Shown here piece after piece: positions 1 to 6,605 of a stretch of DNA of 8,032 nucleotides. A program made the position numbers and the translations under genes. The notes under the pieces are model-generated. The model worked only from the letters and a program-made list of their open reading frames with translations, was not told the origin of the DNA and did not search any database. The DNA is from WLWS01 sp047638675 (GTDB taxonomy: Bacteria > Pseudomonadota > Gammaproteobacteria > Eutrophobiales > Eutrophobiaceae), in NCBI GenBank assembly GCA_047638675.1, contig JBLIML010000184.1, forward strand, positions 1 through 8,032, written 5' to 3'. Positions within the stretch are counted from its first letter, which is position 1; each line of letters opens with the position of its first letter.

Positions 1-324
1 AAGCTCACAGTTGCTAGAACCTTCTTTAATACGAACAACAATTTTCTCGCCAGCAACTTTAGCCGTTAATGCAGTAGCATAAAGTGCTTTTTGATTTGGA
101 TTAGTTTGTGGAATTGTAACGTAGACGCCTGCAACTGCATTACAATTTAATGCAGTTTCGTCACCATCTGTTCCAACATAAATCGTTCCACTTTCTGGAT
201 AGTAGATTGTTTCAATGGTTCCTTCACATGCTGTAGCGCCACAAGCAGCTGAAGCAGTAAGTGGGGCAGCAAGAGAAGCTGCTGAAATCAATAATGAAAG
301 TCTACCATTTTGCTGCAGTTCCAT
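1..324 (-). CDS. Small secreted Cys-rich protein, 3' end cut by window edge
   Basis: An open frame of 108 codons runs off the left edge, so the C-terminus is missing. The product starts with a signal peptide: a short n-region, a hydrophobic stretch at residues 9-22 (LSLLISAASLAAPL) and a probable cleavage site TASA|A near residue 26. The mature part has Cys 28, 33, 61 and 106, enough for two disulfides, and alternates beta-strand-like runs (TIYVGTDGDE, VYVTIP, KIVVRIKEGSSNC). It resembles the small uncharacterised exported proteins of marine gammaproteobacteria, but I know no function. The only in-frame ATG (322-324) lies inside IS6-derived sequence read in another frame, so residues 1-7 (MELQQNG) are probably not original. 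The IS6 remnant sits immediately upstream and has probably replaced the native promoter and start. Secretion is well supported; the start and expression are uncertain. Confidence 0.7.
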   Translation of the reverse strand, partial: MELQQNGRLSLLISAASLAAPLTASAACGATACEGTIETIYYPESGTIYVGTDGDETALNCNAVAGVYVTIPQTNPNQKALYATALTAKVAGEKIVVRIKEGSSNCEL

Positions 325-661
325 CTCGCTTGACCTATAAATAAACGTTAATCACTTCGCCATCCTGATCGACGGCTCGCCAAAGATACTGGCGCTTTCC
401 ACCAATGGACAGGAATACCTCATCCAGATACCAAATATCACCGAGTTTCGCCTGGCGTTTTCTAAGTGTCTTTCCGTAGGCCTTTGAGAACTTCAAACAC
501 CAACGGCGAATAGACTCGTAAGACGCTTGTACCCCGCGGATCGCCAACAATTCCTCGATGTCACGGAAGTTGAGAGTGAACCGATGATAGAGCCAAACAG
601 CGTAGGAGATGATCTCGGACGAAAAGCGGTGACCGTGGTAGGGATTCTTGGATTTGTTCAT
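308..661 (-). pseudogene. IS6-family transposase, N-terminal remnant
   Basis: An ATG at 659-661 opens a 108-codon frame beginning MNKSKNPYHGHRF, typical of one subgroup of IS6 transposases. Visible in order are the N-terminal helix-turn-helix region (FRDIEELLAIRGVQASYES), the RRWCLKFSKAYGKTL stretch and the first catalytic aspartate in IWYLDEVFLSIGG, followed by the conserved YLWRAVDQDGEV. The frame stops at a TAG (335-337), but recognisable IS6 sequence continues in the same frame beyond it as VKRDGTAAKW, matching the family's QxRRDxxAAKRFF. The stop is therefore probably a point mutation (CAG to TAG) and not the break. Homology ends near position 308, where the secreted-protein gene begins. 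The second D and the E of the DDE triad are missing, so this cannot be an active transposase. The family is usually about 230 residues. No terminal repeat could be assigned. Confidence 0.85.
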
Positions 662-945
662 AACGTAATTATCAAGTCAGTTGGCTAACGTGACAATACG
701 TCACGGAATCATCCTGTATGATTTTCGAAAAGTGACCCTGAAAATATTCTCAGTATTTCTGCCTGAATTCCGTTTGCTGCCTGATATCAAAGCTAGATAT
801 TTCAATCACTTGACCGACAAGACTGTAGAGCCCCTCAACCATGCGAATGTTTATGGCATGGCCCTGGCATGTTGTGTAAGGCTTAAAAAGCAAAGCATTT
901 ACGAATAAAAGGGAACGGGATTGTAAGTTTTCGCCAATCAGCAGC
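662..945. other. Unassigned stretch between IS6 remnant and IS630
   Basis: I see no gene I can name here. On the minus strand an open stretch of about 65 codons runs from the IS630 target site to a TGA near 750; on the plus strand a 75-codon frame covers 681-908. Neither has a clear ribosome-binding site or a family I recognise. A perfect 6-bp inverted repeat with a 5-base loop (CGTGAC-AATAC-GTCACG) lies at 689-705, close to the IS6 transposase start. Before the IS630 insertion this DNA lay directly downstream of the N-acetyltransferase gene, so it may hold a decayed next gene of that cluster or an IS end. Confidence 0.35.
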
Positions 946-947
946 TA

Positions 948-2099
948 GTGTACCCCGTCAAACAGATTGTTACTTATTAAGTTTCTGCCGCTCGCTTTTA
1001 ACTTTTTCTAGAATATCAGTGGCAGATTTAGTCCAGATGAAAGGTGCAGGTGCGTTGTTATGGTGATCAATGAAAGTCATTACGGCTTGCTCCAATTCTT
1101 TGACACTGGAAAATACACCACGTCGCAACTGCTTCTCCGACAAATCCCGAAAGAACCTCTCTACCATGTTGAGCCATGAAGCACTCGTGGGCGTAAAATG
1201 AACATGGACTCGCTTGTGGTATGTCAGCCAACTCCGCACTTTCGGATGTTTATGTGTGGCGTAGTTATCACAAATAATATGCACCTGTTTGTTCACTAAT
1301 TTCAAAAACTTTAACCACTCTTGATGGCGATGTCTTTTTGCACACGTAGCTAGCACTTTCCCAGTCAGCATATTCAATGCAGCAAACAGCGTTAACGTAC
1401 CGTTACACTTATAATCGCTTGTCATTGTGCCGCATCGGCCCTTCTTAAGCGGCAGCCCTGGTTGGGTTCTATCTAATGCCTGCACCTGACTTTTCTCATC
1501 ACAACAAAAGACAATCGCATTCTCCAGTGGTGACAGACACAAACCAATGACGTCTTCCAGCTTTTCAACAAACTGTTTGTCGTTCGACAACTTGAAGGTC
1601 TTGATCAGATGTGGCTCAAACCATTGGCTTTCCATATGCGCCCTACTGTTGATTCACTGATACCGACAGCCTTTGACATCAAACTTCGACTCCAATGTGT
1701 GGCATCATCCGGCTTTTCCTGAGTCGTCATTCGTATAACCTTTTCACCACAGCTTGTGGAATCCTGTTTATTCTGCCGGGTCTGGGTAAATCTTTTTCGA
1801 TCCCCGGCAAGCCATATGCGAAATACCTTTGTCTCCACCGACCCGTCCTTTGTCGGCTTATGCTAAGTATCTCTGCAATCTCCTCATTGGTCTTATTTTT
1901 AGATGCAAGTAATACAATCTTTGATCGCTCGGCCAATCTAACACTTGTCGTTTTCGATCTTGATAGACGTTCCAAACATTCTTTCTCTACTTCACCCAAA
2001 TTTACTGATACTACTATTCTCAATGCCAGTCTCTACTGATCTGTTTATAACTGGTTTATTATACAGTACTTATGTTATGTTAACTACGGCGAAGTACAC
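948..2099 (-). mobile_element. IS630-family insertion sequence (about 1.15 kb)
   Basis: The element is bounded by imperfect terminal inverted repeats that begin GTGTACCCCGTC at the left end and, read inward from the right end, GTGTACTTCGCC. It is flanked on both sides by TA (946-947 and 2100-2101), and the outer bases make the pre-insertion site CTAG. Duplication of TA with a CTAG preference is the known behaviour of the IS630 family, and the length fits. The single transposase gene inside runs on the minus strand and carries two frameshifts. The right boundary falls inside the stop codon of the neighbouring N-acetyltransferase gene. Both ends are visible, so this is a whole insertion and not a fragment. 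Confidence 0.85.
970..2023 (-). pseudogene. IS630-family transposase, two frameshifts
   Basis: Three consecutive minus-strand frames together give one full-length IS630 transposase of about 350 residues. The first (to 1727) has the N-terminal helix-turn-helix (LAERSKIVLLASKNKTNEEI, GLPGIEKDLPRPGR). The second (from about 1744 to 1605) has EKPDDATHWSRSLMSKAVGI and STVGRIWKANGLS. The third (from about 1617 to 970) has the DDE catalytic core: first D in CCDEKSQVQALDRTQPG, second in ICDNYATHKHPKV, and E in SASWLNMVERFFRDL. The first shift lies at an AAAA run (1741-1744), the second near 1611-1617; each is explained by loss of one base. The start is probably TTG at 2021-2023, because a stop lies two or three codons upstream and no ATG is available. 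Some IS630 relatives use programmed -1 frameshifting, but two shifts argue for mutation or sequencing error. Confidence 0.85.
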
Positions 2100-2662
2100 T
2101 AGCATGATTTAATCTCGCCATCTTTCAATACATATTCACGTTCGCACAGAGAACACACATGGTTATCCGTCAGACTGCCCCCACACTCACATACCCAACC
2201 GATTTGGTTGCCCGGATTACCTACTAATAAGGCGTGTGCGCGAACATCTTTTGTAACCACACAACCGGCGCCGATAAAAGCATACTGTCCAATTGTGACG
2301 CCGCAGATGATAGTGCTGTTTGCGCCGATCGATGCTCCTTTGTTTACCAGCGTTTTACGAAACTGATCCTTTCGTTCAATCATCGCCCGTGGATTGTTTA
2401 TATTGGTGAAGACAACACTAGGGCCGCAGAATACCCCTTCGTCGAGCTGCACTCCTTCGTACACCGAAACGTTGTTTTGTATTTTTACGAAATCGCCAAC
2501 AATCACGTTCTGACCTATGAAGACGTTCTGACCTAGAACACAATTCTTCCCAACTACCGCGTGATCACTTACATGGGAATAGTGCCAAATACGGCTATGC
2601 GCTCCGATAGTCGCGTGTTTATCTACTATGGATGTTTCGTGTAGGAAGAAGTTTGATGGCAT
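2099..2662 (-). CDS. wlbB: WlbB/WbpD-like UDP-sugar 3-N-acetyltransferase
   Basis: 187 residues, the usual family length. The protein is a left-handed beta-helix made of hexapeptide repeats from about residue 11 to 155, with diagnostic WlbB/WbpD stretches: IWHYSHV (25-31), CVLGQNVFIG (41-50), VKIQNNVSVYEGV (59-71), VFCGPSVVFTNINNPRA (77-93) and YAFIGAGCVVTKDV (127-140). The family acetylates the 3-amino group of a UDP-2-acetamido-3-amino-uronic acid with acetyl-CoA in the cytoplasm. The tail holds Cys 158, 160, 170 and 173 (CEC...CSLC), a possible zinc knuckle. The ATG at 2660-2662 starts 5 bases after the stop of the dehydrogenase gene, so the two are co-transcribed and probably coupled; no strong ribosome-binding site is seen. 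The TAG stop shares its bases with the IS630 target site, and the insertion left the coding sequence intact. The exact acceptor sugar is inferred from the family. Confidence 0.9.
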   Translation of the reverse strand: MPSNFFLHETSIVDKHATIGAHSRIWHYSHVSDHAVVGKNCVLGQNVFIGQNVIVGDFVKIQNNVSVYEGVQLDEGVFCGPSVVFTNINNPRAMIERKDQFRKTLVNKGASIGANSTIICGVTIGQYAFIGAGCVVTKDVRAHALLVGNPGNQIGWVCECGGSLTDNHVCSLCEREYVLKDGEIKSC

Positions 2663-2667
2663 GTTGT

Positions 2668-3627
2668 TCAGTCCAAATTACTAATATTTTTTCGCCAATT
2701 GAGGGAATCAGTATCCCAGCCATCTATTTTGCATGTTCGAATTAATGATGTGAGATTAATTGAGTTATATACATCTTCAAGCCCGAAGCCTCGCCCTGCC
2801 AGTATCTCTTTGTAGGATTCCGTGTGTAGATCGTTGAATCCCGTTGAAAAATCCAATTCTTCCCCATCTATCAGGATGGATCGAAATATCCGTAAACTGC
2901 GTAATCTAGTTGCGGCTGGCAGGTCTAGCTCGTCTATGGATAAAAACCATCGTACCTTGGCCTTTTCCAGTTCCAGGGTCCCAGCTACTCGGTTGGATTC
3001 CCGAGTATGAATAATACAGTTGTTTACCTTGCCGAAAACCTGTATCAGCATATCAAACAGATGGATGCCTAAATTTGTCGCTATGCCACCGGATTTTTCT
3101 TCGCTGCCCTTCCAACTATGAAGATACCAACGTCCCCTGGCGGTGATATAGTTAATCTCCACTTCGTGCAGGTTGTCTGTACTGGATTTCACAACTTTTT
3201 CACTCAACAACTTGATGGTCGGATGCAAGCGAAGTTGTAATATCGTGAATATCCGTTTACCAGTTTCTTTTTCCATCTCCGATAAAGAAGCCACATGCCA
3301 CGGGTTAAGCACGGTAGGCTTTTCACATATAGCATCAGCTTCGGATCGCAGCGCAAATTTAATATGTGAGTCGTGTAAATTATTGGGAGAGCAAATCGAA
3401 ACATATTCAACACTTTTGCGAGTCGAATCGTTTTGCAAAAGGTCTATATACCGATCGAAGCGGTAAAATTCGGTGAAGAACTCAGTATTAGGGAAGTAAC
3501 TGTCCATAATCCCTACTGAGTCGTGTTTATCAATCGCCGCAACTAAACAACCGCCGGTTTCGTTTATCGCTTTCATGTGAAGCGGTGCCACGTAGCCTCC
3601 CACTCCGATCAATGCAAAATCTGTCAT
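2668..3627 (-). CDS. wlbA: WlbA/WbpB-like UDP-GlcNAcA 3-dehydrogenase
   Basis: 319 residues, full length for the Gfo/Idh/MocA-type oxidoreductases WlbA/WbpB. The N-terminal Rossmann domain shows the nucleotide-binding loop GVGGYVAPLHMKAI (8-21), the acidic AAIDKHDSVG (30-39), and CSPNNLHDSHI (79-89). The EKP motif with the expected catalytic Lys is at 102-104. The C-terminal domain shows ILQLRLHP (129-136), ITARGRWYLHSWKG (161-174) and KSGGIATNLGIHLFDM (178-193), with the expected catalytic His at 189, then KVRWFLSID (224-232). Known members oxidise C3 of UDP-N-acetylglucosaminuronic acid to the 3-keto sugar, using NAD or NADP. The product is aminated by a WbpE/WlbC-type enzyme and then acetylated by the next gene's product. 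The ATG at 3625-3627 follows a 73-base gap after the glycosyltransferase gene. No lesion is seen. Confidence 0.92.
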   Translation of the reverse strand: MTDFALIGVGGYVAPLHMKAINETGGCLVAAIDKHDSVGIMDSYFPNTEFFTEFYRFDRYIDLLQNDSTRKSVEYVSICSPNNLHDSHIKFALRSEADAICEKPTVLNPWHVASLSEMEKETGKRIFTILQLRLHPTIKLLSEKVVKSSTDNLHEVEINYITARGRWYLHSWKGSEEKSGGIATNLGIHLFDMLIQVFGKVNNCIIHTRESNRVAGTLELEKAKVRWFLSIDELDLPAATRLRSLRIFRSILIDGEELDFSTGFNDLHTESYKEILAGRGFGLEDVYNSINLTSLIRTCKIDGWDTDSLNWRKNISNLD

Positions 3628-3700
3628 TACTTACTAATCATCTCTATTCTGATAAAACAAATTCTATTTTGTAAACTCAAGTTCTGCGGCTCCGATATTA

Positions 3701-4807
3701 TTACACCTGGTTTAAACATGCCAATTCGTTTGCGAGGTTAGCCATCAGTTGCCCTTTCTCTATGTACGGCAAGGCACGCCCGGTGATATCCGCTCTCGAA
3801 TAGTTTCTCATTTCTAGCCCAAACTTGCGGATTTCTTGAAAATTAGCGCCTCCATTCCTGTAGAAAGGAAAATTCTCATTGAAACACGGGTCGACATAAT
3901 GACCATAAACCGCGAGACCCTGTAGCAAATACCTCCTGGATTTTAACGGACAGGCCTCGGTCATTTTTTTCCTGAAAAGCCCCATTGAGGAAATTCCTAC
4001 ATCCATATGTGCCAGCACAATGTTCAAATCTTGATTTGATAATTTGCCGTGAATGATGATATTCGGATTATTATTATAAGACCTAATTGATAGTCCCAAT
4101 TCGCCCACAATATGCAACTCGAAGTCAGTTTCCACATTAACACGTTCGAGCAGTAGATCCAGCCCGTGCCAGGGTTTCGCGGAATCGGCTACAAAAACCA
4201 GTTTTAAGCAGCCTCCTCGATAATCGTCTGGATTGGCCTCGAAATTTAGAATAACGCCGTTAGGGTACAAAAAAGTGGGGATATTCCTTCCGATTCGTTT
4301 TTGTTCATAACGAGCTAATTCGCTCGTTACCGCCACAACCCCTTTTACACGTTTAAGTACATATCGCGAAAATAACCATTCCACCATACTCTTAATAACT
4401 CCTTTCGGAAAAGGCAATAGGTTTAGCTCTTCCTCTTCCTTTGTGTGATGAACGGTAAGAACATTCGGTATACGCTTTGCCACGAGGCAAAGCATCGGGT
4501 CCGCAGTCGTGTAACGCAATAAGACGAAATCGTAATCATTCGAGTTTTCTTTTAGCCATTTATAAACGACGCATCGCAACCTGAATTTACCAGCTAGAGA
4601 GCCAAAGACCGGGAAGCGGAAAGGCTCTATGAATTTGACTCTTAGAGAAGATGGAACATCTTCCGGGTAATTGTCCTTGTAGAGGAATAGCTGAGAATCC
4701 CAAACTACATGTGAAACAAGCTGTTTGCTTGCAGCCTGTTCCACGGCCAATTGCTCCATAATTGATATAATTGGTTTCCATAGGAATGTAACGTGTAGAA
4801 TGCGCAT
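3701..4807 (-). CDS. GT4-like glycosyltransferase of surface-polysaccharide cluster
   Basis: 368 residues from the chosen start. The protein looks like a GT-B fold, GT4-type glycosyltransferase. The N-terminal half begins MRILHVTFLW, a typical opening beta-strand, and contains LLRYTTADP (97-105) and LTVHHTKEEEE (117-127). The linker has VVAVTSELARYE and LYPNGV (180-185). The nucleotide-sugar-binding half has LVFVADSAKPWHGLDLLLE (203-221), ELHIVGELG and, near the end, EACPLKSRRYLLQGLAVYGH (284-303), where the family's second acidic or Lys contacts lie. The frame stays open 28 codons further, to 4891, but the internal ATG at 4805-4807 fits the family N-terminus and has a GGGG-containing purine run just upstream. 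Donor and acceptor cannot be read from the sequence. It is first in the minus-strand block with wlbA and wlbB, which suggests O-antigen, capsule or exopolysaccharide assembly at the inner membrane's cytoplasmic face. Confidence 0.85.
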   Translation of the reverse strand: MRILHVTFLWKPIISIMEQLAVEQAASKQLVSHVVWDSQLFLYKDNYPEDVPSSLRVKFIEPFRFPVFGSLAGKFRLRCVVYKWLKENSNDYDFVLLRYTTADPMLCLVAKRIPNVLTVHHTKEEEELNLLPFPKGVIKSMVEWLFSRYVLKRVKGVVAVTSELARYEQKRIGRNIPTFLYPNGVILNFEANPDDYRGGCLKLVFVADSAKPWHGLDLLLERVNVETDFELHIVGELGLSIRSYNNNPNIIIHGKLSNQDLNIVLAHMDVGISSMGLFRKKMTEACPLKSRRYLLQGLAVYGHYVDPCFNENFPFYRNGGANFQEIRKFGLEMRNYSRADITGRALPYIEKGQLMANLANELACLNQV

Positions 4808-5051
4808 AAAACCCCAGGTTAAAAAAATACCAGCTGTAATGAAGAGTTTGGTGTTACTGATTTGTTTAATCCCCTTGAAAGCGCTTCTCAAAGAAATACC
4901 GATACTAATAATTTAATTATTTATTATTCGCTTTAGACACTTAGAGTTAGCTCAAAAACCATAGCTTATTGTAATATTACAATAGAAGGCTTGATAGAAG
5001 GTATACTGATTGCACGAAAACCGAGGCAATTTCGAAGAAAAGCGTACACCT
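4808..5051. other. AT-rich gap between polysaccharide block and IS1182 remnant
   Basis: No gene is seen on either strand apart from the in-frame upstream extension of the glycosyltransferase. The gap should contain the promoter of the minus-strand polysaccharide block and the left end of the IS1182 remnant, but I could not fix either. It is strongly AT-rich around 4908-4925 and includes an 18-bp palindrome (4967-4984) and a TAGAAGG direct repeat (4983-4989 and 4994-5000). Confidence 0.4.
4967..4984. repeat. 18-bp perfect palindrome in intergenic region
   Basis: TATTGTAATATTACAATA is its own reverse complement without a spacer. It lies between the minus-strand polysaccharide block and the plus-strand transposase remnant. 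It could be a dimeric repressor's operator for the polysaccharide block, or belong to the end of the IS. It is too AT-rich and lacks the T-run needed for a terminator. The palindrome is certain; a role is not shown. Confidence 0.45.
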
Positions 5052-5970
5052 ATGATTCGATACCGTAGTCAAAAAATACTCACATCGGCCCAGTTTAACC
5101 GGCGGTTCCAAACAGCGCTGGATAAGAACAACCGCTGGGTCAAATTGAGTGCATGTATCCCTTGGCATGAACAGACGGAAGCCTATTATCACTTCCCGTC
5201 CGATATCCAGGGTAGGCTTACCAAGGTGCCTGCTTTATGATCGGTGCCATTATTATCAAACACAAGCTGTGCTTGTTTGATCAAAAGACTGTCGTGCAAA
5301 TTCAGGATGATTTATACCTGCAAAACTTCTTGGCTTGCTGGCTTATAAGATAGCAACCCTGTTCGCTCTCTCGTTGCTAGTTGAGACCAACAAAAGGATT
5401 GGTGCTTCGATGGTTGATGTATTTCAGTCTGCGATTATCGATTCGGTGGAAGAGGCAAAGTGGAAGAAGGTATCCTTATCAGAAGGGTCTAACCCGGATG
5501 ATGATGAACTGCCCAGAGCTTCAGATGATCGTTTGTTGGATGCTACGTTAGAAGAACATCAAGGTAAACTGATCCTAGATGCAACTGTCACGCCACAGAC
5601 GATTTGCTACTCGACGGACCTGAGTCTATTAAATGAAGCCTGGGAGTTCAGAGAACGGGTCATTGACGAAGTCTATCCAAGGACTGACCGCAATCGTAAC
5701 CCCAAGGCCTATCGAAGAAAGGCCCATAAAGCGTATCTGCCGATAGCCAAACTTAGGTGCCCAACAGGTAACGTGCGGCGGCGAGGAATCAAACAGCAGT
5801 TGCAGTACATGCATTGCAACCTAGGGCATATAGAACAGTTGATGTGCTATTGGCCCGCGAGTTCTAAACTACCACAGTGGTTATTGTATCGATATTGGGT
5901 AATCCAGCATGTCCACGATCAGCAGTGGGAAATGGATCAAATGGCAAAAGAGATTAAGTCGACGAAGTAG
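5052..5970 (+). pseudogene. IS1182-type transposase, truncated, two frameshifts
   Basis: Three successive plus-strand frames read as the N-terminal part of an IS1182-type (IS5-like superfamily) DDE transposase. The first (ATG 5052-5054, preferred over an upstream TTG) gives MIRYRSQKILTSAQF and NNRWVKLSACIPW. The second (from about 5237) gives MIGAIIIKHKLCLFDQKTV and LYLQNFL. The third (from about 5335 to the TAG at 5968-5970) gives LFALSLLVETNKRIG, GKLILDATVTPQ with the first catalytic Asp, TDLSLLNEAWE, RRGIKQQLQYMHCNLGHIEQL and QWLLYRYWVIQHVHDQQWEM. Each shift is explained by one lost base, near 5234-5237 and 5332-5334. IS1182 similarity ends near 5934, before the second D and the E, so the element is dead. 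The sequence then passes into an unrelated segment. Confidence 0.88.
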
Positions 5971-6049
5971 AAAGGGCAAAGTGACGTGGGAGGCTTTCCA
6001 GCAAATCAAGGAAAGATATCCGCTACAGAAGCCGAAATCGTATGTCCCT
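5935..6049 (+). other. Unassigned coding-like segment between two transposase remnants
   Basis: Between the last IS1182-like codons and the first ISL3-like codons, the frame that continues into the ISL3 remnant encodes a basic stretch followed by GKVTWEAFQQIKERYPLQKP. It matches neither neighbouring transposase as I know them. The composition and the PLQKPK motif suggest a piece of a third transposase or recombinase, but I cannot name the family. It may also simply be a poorly conserved part of the ISL3 protein. Confidence 0.35.
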
Positions 6050-6379
6050 TATGTACTAAACAAGGCGATTGATGAAGTCAGGGCTGGGGAGCATCGGCAA
6101 ATGCAGAAAGAGGGTTACGAGCCTGTGCTCAAAAGTTCCAGGTGGTGTTTGCTCAAGCGCTGGGAGAATCTGACTGAAAAGCAGGAAGTAAAATTAAATG
6201 ATCTGCTTCAATATAATTTAACATCGGTCCGTGCCTATCTGCTGAAAGAAGACCTCAATGGATTTTGGGAATACGTCTCACCGGCCTGGGCTGAGAAATT
6301 TCTGGATCGTTGGTCTACTCGGGTCATGCGCTCTAGAATGGTGGTGGTTGGTGTTAGTTGGGCCATCGAAAACTGTTGA
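6050..6379 (+). pseudogene. ISL3-type transposase, internal fragment
   Basis: The frame reads NKAIDEVRAGEHRQMQKEGY, then SSRWCLLKRWENLTEKQEVK, YNLTSVRAYLLKEDLNGFWE, SPAWAEKFLDRWSTRVMRSR. These are characteristic of the central to C-terminal catalytic region of ISL3-family DDE transposases, including the RAYLLKED and YxSPAWAxKFLDxW blocks. The N-terminal zinc finger and the first catalytic Asp are absent upstream, and the part after MRSR (normally IEPMKKIARSLRSH and the SAGIVEGxNNK block with the catalytic Glu) is missing. Similarity ends near 6337 at a TCTAGA; the remaining codons to the TGA at 6377-6379 are unrelated. Clearly a dead relic, with no terminal repeats recognised. Confidence 0.85.
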
Positions 6380-6522
6380 GTAGCCAATCCCTGTACACGA
6401 CGAAAATTCTCAATCGTTGGCAACTTTGATTTGCGGCTGTCCTCTACTCGTCTGGTGTAGTTGTCGCCATCATCTACAGTAACGGCATTCTTCTTCTCTG
6501 ATATTGATATACGAATGAAAGA
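6338..6522 (-). other. Unidentified minus-strand open stretch beside ISL3 remnant
   Basis: Reading leftward from a TAA at 6523-6525, about 60 codons are open up to the ISL3 junction and then run antisense through the ISL3 fragment. The composition looks protein-like: KKNAVTVDDGDNYTRRVEDS, then KLPTIENFRRVQGLATQQF and SMAQLTPTTT. There is no ATG or GTG start and no ribosome-binding site, so it could be an internal piece of a gene cut by the ISL3 relic, or chance. I do not recognise the family. Its upstream edge lies next to the FNR-type box. Confidence 0.3.
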
Positions 6523-6524
6523 TT

Positions 6525-6542
6525 ATTTGATTGACATCAAAT
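6525..6542 (+). promoter_or_regulatory. FNR/Anr-type binding site
   Basis: ATTTGATTGACATCAAAT contains a perfect match to the FNR consensus TTGAT-N4-ATCAA (6527-6540), extended by two further symmetrical bases on each side. Its centre is at 6533.5. FNR and Anr are oxygen-sensing iron-sulfur activators of anaerobic genes. A centre 41.5 bases before transcription start is the class II activation geometry, and the downstream -10-like hexamer fits that spacing. This predicts anaerobic or microaerobic induction of the exported Met/His-rich protein and cytochrome genes. Confidence 0.8.
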
Positions 6543-6562
6543 TTATCTGTTTATCTACGCGT

Positions 6563-6568
6563 TAGTAT
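6563..6568 (+). promoter_or_regulatory. Probable -10 element of the FNR-dependent promoter
   Basis: TAGTAT matches four of six bases of TATAAT. With the FNR box centred at -41.5, the -10 hexamer should fall at about 6563-6568, exactly here, giving a predicted start of transcription near 6575. No convincing -35 hexamer is present, as expected for an activator-dependent promoter. TATATC at 6573-6578 is a weaker alternative. Confidence 0.55.
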
Positions 6569-6605
6569 CTCGTATATCTTAAGTCAAATAGGAAACACAA
6601 CTGAT

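Noticed and set aside
681..908. 75-codon plus-strand frame as a gene
   Set aside because: No ribosome-binding site or recognisable motif, and it lies between two IS elements; the antisense strand is equally open.
1695..2039. Plus-strand frame inside the IS630 element
   Set aside because: Antisense to a clearly recognisable transposase N-terminal region; a shadow.
4808..4891. Longer N-terminus for the glycosyltransferase, starting at 4891
   Set aside because: The 28 extra residues do not fit the family, whose N-terminal strand begins at the internal MRILHV; a purine-rich run precedes that ATG.
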